Of a stretch of 12,500 nucleotides of DNA, positions 7,503 to 12,500 are shown piece after piece (position 1 is the first letter of the stretch; each line of letters starts with the position of its first letter). The notes below the pieces were generated by a model. That model ran no database searches. It was not told where the DNA came from and saw only the letters and a program-made list of their open reading frames with translations. Source of the DNA: Halisarca cf. caerulea (Eukaryota > Porifera > Demospongiae > Chondrillida > Halisarcidae). Where the stretch lies: assembly GCA_963170055.1 (NCBI GenBank), contig CAUJGJ010000189.1, forward strand, positions 1,228,201 through 1,240,700, given 5' to 3'. A program made the translations under genes and the position numbers.

Positions 7503-7875
7503 TATAGTGTTGCTACGATACTGTTAAAAGTGTATGACGATAATATTTTATTATCTAGACATGTATCATGATACACCACAATACCAGCATGTTGCGTACA
7601 GTCCGAGTTTAACAGAAGCAAATATTAGTTGTTTACCTATTCAAGTGCAGGCCATTTACAGCTGTCTGCAATCACAGAACCCAGTACTCTACATAAAAGA
7701 CCTTCCAATCCAATGCGTGACATCTTCGGGCATTCATGTGTACCCATGTGTATTGTGTTTAATATATTAATTCTTAATTCTGATTGATTGATTAACTGAG
7801 GACTATCTGGTTCACCAAACTACAGATCAGACTGTATACTCCAAATATTATATGCATGTTCAAGGGACAGTCCCT
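7503..7875. other. No recognised gene; short unassigned open frame
   Basis: A 78-codon + strand frame (7534-7770) reads normal, non-repetitive sequence but matches no family I can name, and there is no splice context that would settle its status. AT-rich sequence with a GATTGATTGATTAACTGA run follows at about 7782-7800. Nothing else is supported here. Confidence 0.4.
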
Positions 7876-8037
7876 AAGTTGTACAAAATGGCCGAATTTT
7901 GCGATAGCAAAAGCAACTATAAGGTTATTGTATCAAGTACAAGGGAAATTAGAGACGCTAACTTTGAGCGAAATAGAAAATTCCAAGCGCTAATTGTTGC
8001 TCGAAATGCCAGTAGATCTCTATTAGCAGTGAATTAA
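7876..8037 (+). pseudogene. Truncated duplicate of the NHL gene start
   Basis: Starting at AAGTTGTACAAAATGGCC, this copies 5587-5740 of the NHL gene almost base for base. The ATG is at 7888-7890, and the product of 49 residues ends at a TAA (8035-8037) shortly after the homology stops. It begins MAEFCDSKSNYK and shares SSTREIRDA, FERNRKF and ALIVARN with the full gene. Relative to the full gene it has a 9-base deletion (residues ITR) and a 6-base insertion (Ser-Arg), both in frame. It contains only the N-terminal segment and the start of blade 1, so it cannot make a propeller. It is either a broken tandem copy or an unrecognised first exon of a second NHL gene, although no donor GT is evident at the break. 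Confidence 0.8.
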
Positions 8038-8280
8038 TCATATTATGTGTGTTTAAGGGCATTCTGACTTGTTATAATCCTAAATACTATATCATATTTA
8101 ATATGATGACAGTGACTTCACTAAATTATGTACACTATTCTATTCCAATGCATGAATGAGCATTATTACATTACACATTACATATTACATTACTTTACAT
8201 AACTTAACAAATTTTAATTAATATCAATTATTTATTCTCGCATGGTTTACATTTTGATTTGTTCTTGTACATGTATACTG
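8038..8280. other. AT-rich spacer with TTACAT motif runs
   Basis: No gene was seen. Positions 8163-8200 contain repeated ATTACATTACACATTACATA-like pentamers. The rest is AT-rich sequence leading into the LINE-like tail. Confidence 0.5.
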
Positions 8281-8358
8281 GGTGCCTTTGCAGTAGCCAC
8301 AGGCTATTGGCCTTCCCAGCTTAAATAAGATTTCTGATACTGATACTGATACTGATGA
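8281..8358 (+). mobile_element. Retroposon 3' tail with (GATACT)n terminus
   Basis: The segment contains GCAGTAGCCACAGGCTATTG then GGCCTTCCCAGCTTAAATAA, and ends in a short CTGATACTGATACTGATACT array. A GC-richer, hairpin-capable stretch followed by AATAA and a short tandem tail is the usual 3' end of CR1/L2/RTE-type LINEs and the SINEs they mobilise (family knowledge). The element's body is not recognisable upstream, so it is strongly 5' truncated. Confidence 0.55.
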
Positions 8359-8383
8359 TATAAAATATACCAGTCAGTGCGCT

Positions 8384-8505
8384 AGAAGAGGAAGCCTGAG
8401 GGAACCTTACTATGCTGGATAGATGCTGTCAACAGGGACCTGTTCAAGATCAATAACTGGGAAGACCTATGTAGTGATGGACAGGAGCCAGTGGCGATAT
8501 ACCGG
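8384..8505 (+). pseudogene. LINE reverse-transcriptase C-terminal fragment, frameshifted
   Basis: One + strand frame reads TLLCWIDAVNRDLFKINNWE DLC. The adjacent frame then gives VMDRSQWRY. Together they match the last residues of LINE ORF2 proteins, where W-x-(D/E)AV-x-(R/E)DL-x8-W is followed by an (A/M)-x-DR-x-x-WR motif (family knowledge). A single frameshift around 8468-8475 separates the two halves, so the fragment is dead. It lies just after the LINE-like tail at 8281-8358, as expected for nested or successive insertions. Confidence 0.6.
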
Positions 8506-9055
8506 CCCATCCATTACCTTTGTCTTCTGGCCACTTTATTGACCACCGCCTGATGTACGTACATGCTATAATCTCATCCCACATCCAAGCATGGATAAGG
8601 TGCACAAAGAAGAATCATTACTACTGACTCAGAGTTAACCTAATATGTCAACTTAACTGTGTAAGCAATTTACCATGCATGCTATATTATACGATGTATT
8701 ACTACTATATTATTTTCTAAAAAATTAAAAATTGTCAATTATTCACGAAACTAGCACTTCGAACAACTCTTCTGCTGCAAAAGACTCTTTGCCGATGAAA
8801 TGGGGGGCAAACACCAAATTTTGTCGAATTATAGCCGAGAATTGGGAATTGGGTATCACCTTAACATCCACCATGTCGTTGACATATATATATATAATTT
8901 ATTTCAGTACATCATCTCTTACGACACTAGGACCAACACAAGGTCCAATGCCACACTATCGCAATGTACAATGTCATACACACACGTCACCACAATAACA
9001 TGCACATGCAAACTATAATTAGAGTTTGCATGACATTCACCTTCAGAACAATATT
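8506..9055. other. Unassigned spacer, mostly featureless
   Basis: Runs of ordinary AT-rich sequence. Read on the minus strand, 8742-8883 gives an open stretch ending FAAEELFEVLV and a Ser codon before a TGA, which I cannot assign. The part adjacent to 9056 may be the 3' untranslated end of the minus-strand LINE. A short TATA array occurs at 8884-8896. Confidence 0.4.
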
Positions 9056-9535
9056 TCATTCCTCGAATCTCTCATTCCACATCCCTTCTATGCTCTTCAT
9101 CAATTGACAATCGGTACATGCTCTATCCATTATGTAATCTGCCACCTTTTCATCAGTCAAATTGGGTACATCAATCATACAATTCACCTTTTCAATCAAC
9201 AGGGTCCTACTCTCTGTCCATGCCGTACACCTCATCATCCAGTGGTAAACATGTTTGCCTTCTCCTAGTGAACAGAGCATGCATATCCTTTCCTCTCTTG
9301 CAAGCCCTCTCCATCTTCCAGCTTTAATTCGGAACAGAGCAGTGCCCCCTCTCAACTTGGCCAGGATTGACCTGTGCACCTTGTTGGGCACACATGCACA
9401 GCTGGATCGGTGTCCACTCTCGTACAGAGACTCCATGATGTCCAGTTTAGGCTTTCCCTGCAAATCCCTACCCCACTCTTCTGTCACTCTTCCCCATGCA
9501 ATTCCCCTCAACATATCCTTAAGCGCGGTCCGCAA
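9056..9535 (-). pseudogene. LINE-like ORF2 C-terminal fragment (zinc-knuckle region)
   Basis: An open minus-strand frame of about 159 residues ends at a TGA (9056-9058). Landmarks are GIAWGRVTEEWGRDLQGKPK, AKLRGGTALFRIKAGRWRGL, REERICMLC and a C-x2-C-x9-H-x4-C arrangement (CMLC...H...C). A conserved RG-T--RI--GRW-G-xREERxC segment followed by a Cys/His knuckle is the standard region after the reverse transcriptase in LINE-type ORF2 proteins (family knowledge). The polymerase and endonuclease are absent. Upstream the frame breaks at the imperfect palindrome 9527-9568, so only a 5'-truncated remnant is present. The clade is not assigned. Confidence 0.75.
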
Positions 9536-9568
9536 CGATGTATATGTATATACACATCGTTACGGACC
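9527..9568. repeat. Imperfect 42-bp palindrome
   Basis: The arms GGTCCGCAACGATGT and ACATCGTTACGGACC are complementary except for one C-A pair, around a TATA-rich centre that is itself nearly palindromic. It marks the boundary between the LINE remnant on its left and the composite repeat block on its right. The outer arm sequence GTCCGTAACG looks like a transposon terminus in head-to-head arrangement, but no element body is attached. Confidence 0.85.
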
Positions 9569-9626
9569 TTACGGACACTTCCGGTGAAAGTAAAAACAGT
9601 ATAGGGGCAAAAATGCTAATGTCTTC

Positions 9627-9744
9627 CATAACCATTAGGTCCGTCAGGGAGGTACGAGGTGGCTGGATGCCGCCCTTTCCTGGGTAGTGAATTCCATTAA
9701 AAACTTTCCATACATTTGACCTACCTGTTAAACAATAGTTTCAA
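9627..9744. repeat. 118-bp direct repeat, copy 1
   Basis: Begins CATAACCATTAGGTCCGTCA, runs through GGCTGGATGCCGCCCTTTCC and ends TTAAACAATAGTTTCAA. It matches 10144-10261 over its full 118 bases with no gaps and about five substitutions. Confidence 0.95.
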
Positions 9745-9825
9745 ATCAACTTAGATAAGTTGTACAGCCAGTTAATGAGGAGGGGCGCCTTCTTAAGGGT
9801 GATCCGTGGCCTTGCCTACTGGATG

Positions 9826-9898
9826 GGCTTCCTAGCTCAAAAGGTAGAGCATCAGCGTACAAAGGTGAAGATCGCCGGTTCAATCCCAGCGGAAGTCC
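9826..9898 (+). ncRNA. tRNA-like sequence (tRNA-derived SINE head or tRNA pseudogene)
   Basis: The 73 bases fold as a tRNA: acceptor GGCTTCC with GGAAGTC (7 pairs, one G-U), TA at positions 8-9, D arm GCTC/GAGC, anticodon stem TCAGC/GGTGA (one G-G mismatch), T arm GCCGG-TTCAATC-CCAGC (one C-A mismatch). The internal promoter boxes are recognisable as TAGCTCAAAAGG (A) and GGTTCAATCC (B). The loop GTACAAA would give anticodon ACA, which animals do not normally use (Cys is read by GCA). Together with the mismatches, this argues for a decayed tRNA-derived retroposon promoter rather than a working tRNA. It lies between the two 118-bp direct repeats. Confidence 0.6.
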
Positions 9899-9932
9899 AC
9901 TTTTCCTCAGGCTGTTTTTCCCCATGCATAGT

Positions 9933-10142
9933 AGACTAACTAGTCTAGGCTAGGTTTGGTTGCCCTAGACTTATTTGACCGTTATGTCTGCTATTGAGGG
10001 TGTAAGACCTCCTTTCCAGACTAACTAGGCTAGGCTAGGTTTGGTTGCCCTAGACTTATTTGACCGTTATGTCTGCTGTTGAGGGTGTAAGACCTCCTTT
10101 CCAGACTAACTAGGCTAGGCTAGGTTTGGTTGCCCTAGACTT
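9933..10142. repeat. 85-bp tandem repeat, about 2.5 copies
   Basis: AGACTAACTAG starts at 9933, 10018 and 10103, exactly 85 bp apart. Each unit holds a (CTAGG)n-like CTAGGCTAGG motif, TTGGTTGCCCTAGACTTATT and GAGGGTGTAAGACCTCCTTT. The third copy is cut off after about 40 bases, where the second 118-bp direct repeat begins. The first two copies differ by only a few bases, so the duplication is recent. Confidence 0.95.
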
Positions 10143-10143
10143 T

Positions 10144-10261
10144 CATAACCATTAGGTCCGTTAGGGAGGCACGAGGTGGCTGGATGCCGCCCTTTCCTGG
10201 GTAGTGGTTTCCATTAAAAACTTTCCATACATTTGACCTACCCGTTAAACAATAGTTTCAA
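10144..10261. repeat. 118-bp direct repeat, copy 2
   Basis: Same 118-base unit as at 9627-9744, in the same orientation. It follows directly after the truncated third tandem unit. Confidence 0.95.
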
Positions 10262-10433
10262 TGTCCCTATAGCTCATGTACTGCGTGCATATATACGTAT
10301 ACATGCATACATTATGGTCATGTTCGTGATCATGCATGTGCGTGCAGTAGTTTTTTACTGTTGCGAGATCGAGATACGTATACGTGCATGCATGCGCGTG
10401 CACGCTCAGCGGTGCCGTCATATGTAATGTTAC

Positions 10434-10462
10434 TATTTAAGGGAACAAAAGTCTAAAAATAG
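10434..10462 (+). promoter_or_regulatory. Possible core promoter with MEF2-type site
   Basis: TATTTAAG at 10434-10441 resembles a TATA box, and CTAAAAATAG at 10453-10462 is an exact match to the MEF2 consensus CTA(A/T)4TAG. Both lie 150-180 bp upstream of the end of the probable 5' exon of the kinase gene. Assignment as a promoter is an inference from position and motif only. MEF2-like sites are short and arise easily by chance in AT-rich sequence. Confidence 0.3.
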
Positions 10463-10484
10463 TACTAATCGCTCCATATTCGAC

Positions 10485-10610
10485 GTGTGTATTACGCAAT
10501 ACCCGAGTCTTACAGGCCCGGACTCCTACTTCTTCTCCATCCGTCCAAGCAGCCTCAATTCTTGGACGATTTTGCGTTCTTTATCGAAGCTTACCTGGAA
10601 CTCATCAGAG
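10485..10610 (+). other. Probable 5' exon of the kinase gene (UTR or N-terminal coding)
   Basis: An excellent donor (CAGAG|GTGAGT) ends this exon at 10610, and an excellent acceptor (TTTGTTTTGTTCTCCCTAG) follows at 10670-10688, defining a 78-bp intron. An ATG at 10485 opens a 42-codon frame (MCITQYPSLTGPDSYFFSIR and on) that ends in phase 0 and reads straight through three codons into the kinase ATG at 10698. The exon could therefore be 5' UTR or encode an N-terminal extension of 45 residues. The transcription start is not known. Confidence 0.55.
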
Positions 10611-10697
10611 GTGAGTTTGGAAATTAAGCCACCAACTTGGCATCAAAGGTTGAGAATTCGGCTTTTTAGTTTGTTTTGTTCTCCCTAGAATTCGAAC

Positions 10698-10892
10698 ATG
10701 AGTGAATTGAGCGACAAGTTTGCCAAGCCACCCGACTTTTTGTCTCATGTACCCGCTCAGCGCGCCCTAGTACCGAAGAAGGAGACGATAACGAACGAAT
10801 ATAAGGTCAAGAACAAAGTCCTGGGGCTTGGAGTCAATGGGAAAGTATTGGAATGCATTCATTTGAAAACGGGCGAGAGGAGAGCTTTGAAG
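10698..10892 (+). CDS. MAPKAPK2: MAPKAPK2/3-like kinase, first kinase exon
   Basis: Sixty-five residues beginning MSELSDKFAKPPDF. The glycine-rich ATP loop GLGVNGKV (residues 43-50) lies in EYKVKNKVLGLGVNGKVLEC, and the catalytic lysine is K65 in RRALK. The unusual Asn-Gly inside the loop (GLG-(I/V)-NGKVL), preceded by I-x-x-(D/E)YKV, is characteristic of MAPKAPK2/MK2 and MAPKAPK3/MK3, serine/threonine kinases activated by p38-type MAP kinases that control mRNA stability and stress responses (family knowledge). The exon starts at 10689 after a strong acceptor and ends in phase 0 at AAG|GTAAAT, directly after the catalytic lysine. Later exons (HRD, DFG, docking motif) are beyond the window. 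The symbol names the family: MK2 and MK3 cannot be separated from one exon. Confidence 0.85.
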
Positions 10893-10935
10893 GTAAATAG
10901 ACGCGCAGTTGCATGACACATTCCATGCACAGATC

Positions 10936-10943
10936 GTGTGTGT

Positions 10944-11028
<85 letters not shown>
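10936..11028. repeat. TG/CA microsatellite in the kinase intron
   Basis: About 90 bp of nearly pure TG, starting 43 bp after the donor of the first kinase exon. Only one early TATG variant interrupts it. Confidence 0.97.
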
Positions 11029-11312
11029 TTGTTGGATTGTGCCGTTGCGAGGGGGCGGGGTATTTGTATGGAAGGGGGGACAAAAGTATATTGTCGATTG
11101 CAATCTTCAGCCCCATTAATCCACATGCTGTACGTACATAGACTCTAAATTATGTATTGCGTCATGGTCGCTTGTAGTGTGGTATGTAGTATACACTTGC
11201 AGTAAGTTAGTACGTGCATGTGGTGCGATTTCCTATGTCATGCTGTATTTGTGATTGCTGAATGACGTGGACATCGGTTGATACATTGTGGTTGTCTTTA
11301 AAGGTACCTTTT

Positions 11313-11521
11313 AGGCCCCATTCACACGTATCCGGATACCCTTGTAAACAAAAACGCCGATAACGTATAGCGAATGTGGATACTTCGTAAACGGATACTT
11401 AAGTGGATACTCTATAAACGCATACATCAATTGTTTTGATCATTTTTGTGTAAACAAGTTGTAAACGCATTCAAAAGTATATGTTTATGAGGGTATATCC
11501 GGATATGTGTAAATGGGCCCT
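11313..11521. mobile_element. MITE with GGCCCCATT-type terminal inverted repeats
   Basis: The left end AGGCCCCATTCACACGTATC CGGATA and the reverse complement of the right end AGGGCCCATTTACACATATC CGGATA match over about 26 bases with four differences, and CCC follows in both after a two-base indel. The element is about 209 bp and non-coding. Its interior carries repeated (A/G)TGGATACT and TAAACG(G/C)ATAC motifs. Flanking TTA on the left and TCA on the right (overlapping the terminal A) could be a decayed 3-bp TTA target duplication, as in PIF/Harbinger elements; the superfamily is uncertain. Confidence 0.72.
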
Positions 11522-11819
11522 CAGATACATGATCCCATCCTCGATCTGTGGATTTGCCTATGTATGTATGTGTGTTCGTATGTGCTTGTAACTTTGTTGA
11601 CCGTTTTTAGGTGCGTGCATATGTACATACGTACATACGTACATATGTACATTCCCCTAATTTACCCTATTTGTTCGACTGGTGAATGCTGTTTTCGAAA
11701 GTGAATCTGCCCCCTCCCTGTCTGCACTTGCAAGGGGGATTTTTTCCCTCCTTTTGTGAAATTTCCTCCGTGGTGCTAGGAAGTGCAGTGACAATCAGTT
11801 AAAATGCCATCACTTACTA

Positions 11820-12211
11820 CAGTGGAATGTCCGATAGAGGACTCTCCCAAATAAGGACACAGTACAATAACCTCTCTACAAAGGACATGGCTTATGGAGG
11901 GGAGGGGGGCATGTAACTGCTACGCACAGTCAAACCTCGTTAGTGAGTACACCTGGGGACCCTCCAAATTGCTACTCACTATCAGTAGTACTTGCTATCC
12001 ATATAGATTAGCATTATGGGTTATAAGCTGGGGTATCATATCCTTGTACTTCCTAACCAGGTATTACTCATTAACAGTGTTCTTACTAACGAAGTTCTAC
12101 TGTACAATACATTTTGAACCTCCCAAAAGGACAACCTCTCTACAAAGTACAAATCATGATCAACTGAATTTATGTCATTCCCAAAGTGTCCTTTATTCGG
12201 AGATTCTACTG
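11820..12211. mobile_element. MITE with CAGT(G/A)GAAT termini (outer, interrupted)
   Basis: The left end CAGTGGAATGTCCGATAGAG and the reverse complement of the right end CAGTAGAATCTCCGAATAAA align over about 24 bases up to a shared AGGAC, with a few differences and one indel. TA lies left of it (11818-11819) and TG to the right (12212-12213), consistent with a decayed TA target site. Internal AACCTCTCTACAAAG motifs occur at about 11870 and 12136. It is split by the inner MITE at 11927-12102. No transposase sequence remains. Confidence 0.6.
11927..12102. mobile_element. MITE with CAGT-AACCTCGTTAGT termini (inner, nested)
   Basis: The left end CAGTCAAACCTCGTTAGTGA and the reverse complement of the right end CAGTAGAACTTCGTTAGTAA agree over about 26 bases with five substitutions. 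TA follows on the right (12103-12104), and the left flank is CA. CAGTAGAAC(C/T)TCGTTA is typical of pogo/Tigger-like ends (family knowledge). At about 176 bp it is a non-autonomous derivative. Confidence 0.65.
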
Positions 12212-12500
12212 TGCACCAAATCACTAACTATGCCACATTTTTACAGACAAATTCATGACTACTACATACATTGTGTTACTATACTCGGCAGATTGGTTAA
12301 CATGCTTACATTTTTTGAAAACAGTTGCAGCATGTTAAACATTTACCACTGTACACGCCTGTTCCACTTGTCCTAGTACAATGCGAATATTTGTCATAGT
12401 CTCGCATAGCCAGACTGAGGTGTCTACAATAGTATTGAAATCTCTTGCATTGGCATTACAGTATTCGATGAAGTTCTGAGATCCGTATCAGTATTCGATG

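Larger units (their letters stand above)
10893..12500 (+). other. First large intron of the kinase gene, runs off the window
   Basis: No exon resembling the next kinase segment (the ARREVE/HIV region of MK2) was found in any frame to the end of the window, so at least 1.6 kb of intron follows the GTAAAT donor at 10893. It contains the TG repeat and three inverted-repeat elements listed separately, plus TACG/TACA repeats at about 11616-11652. Positions 12225-12500 hold nothing recognisable except CAGTATTCGATG occurring twice, 30 bp apart (12460 and 12489), at the edge. Confidence 0.6.

Noticed and set aside
9056..9604. Several + strand frames opposite the LINE remnant
   Set aside because: They are shadows of the minus-strand frame, which has the Cys/His knuckle and conserved LINE motifs.
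9627..10261. Calling the composite block a classical LTR retrotransposon
   Set aside because: The 118-bp repeats lack TG...CA ends, there is no clear primer-binding site or polypurine tract, and no target-site duplication is visible.
10469..10610. Alternative frame of the 5' exon reading YAIPESYRPGLLLLLHPSKQ followed by PQFLDDFAFFIEAYLELIR
   Set aside because: It looks protein-like but has no ATG and does not join in phase to the kinase frame; no family recognised.
12459..12500. Possible next kinase exon after ATTACAG at the right edge
   Set aside because: The sequence after this acceptor-like site shows no match to the MK2 segment that should follow the catalytic lysine; the repeated CAGTATTCGATG suggests the beginning of a tandem repeat.

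Overview
The window looks like nuclear DNA from a metazoan, most likely an early-branching marine animal such as a demosponge (cnidarian as second choice). It has spliced genes with GT/AG introns, animal-specific signalling families (a RASSF Ras-association/SARAH scaffold, a MAPKAPK2/3-type kinase, a TRIM-NHL-like propeller), no prokaryotic gene organisation, and a very dense load of microsatellites and decayed transposons. The taxon is an inference; no rRNA or mitochondrial marker is present.

Layout, left to right. (1) Positions 1-4308 hold the 3' half of a RASSF gene on the + strand. It has four recognisable exons (537-618, 1433-1542, 3422-3499, 4180-4308) whose phases join cleanly into the end of the RA domain plus a SARAH domain. 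Its introns contain a tetranucleotide palindromic microsatellite, a 91-bp minisatellite split by a reverse-strand retroelement fragment, a TA-flanked MITE with a run of 16 G, and about 515 bp of CA repeat ending next to the last acceptor. (2) 4309-5235 is AT-rich intergenic or 3' UTR sequence. (3) 5236-6435 holds a CA repeat, a plus-strand tail of the same retroelement family, a perfect 38-bp palindrome, and then an intronless six-blade NHL propeller gene (5599-6435); a second hairpin lies just after its stop. (4) 6727-7502 is a CA repeat with a higher-order pattern. (5) 7876-8037 is a truncated second copy of the NHL gene's start, with indels that keep the frame. (6) 8281-9535 contains three LINE-like remnants. 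(7) 9527-10261 is a composite repeat block: an imperfect palindrome, a 118-bp direct repeat, a tRNA-like sequence, an 85-bp tandem repeat and a second copy of the 118-bp repeat. (8) From about 10434 to the right edge lies the 5' end of a MAPKAPK-like kinase gene: possible core promoter, 5' exon, 78-bp intron, first kinase exon ending just after the catalytic lysine, then an intron of at least 1.6 kb holding a TG repeat and three MITE-like inverted-repeat elements, one nested inside another.

The three genes do not form a functional cluster as far as can be seen. RASSF proteins bind Ras-type GTPases and MST/Hippo kinases, MAPKAPK acts below p38/ERK, and NHL propellers bind RNA or protein. Most of the unusual structure is repeat-driven.
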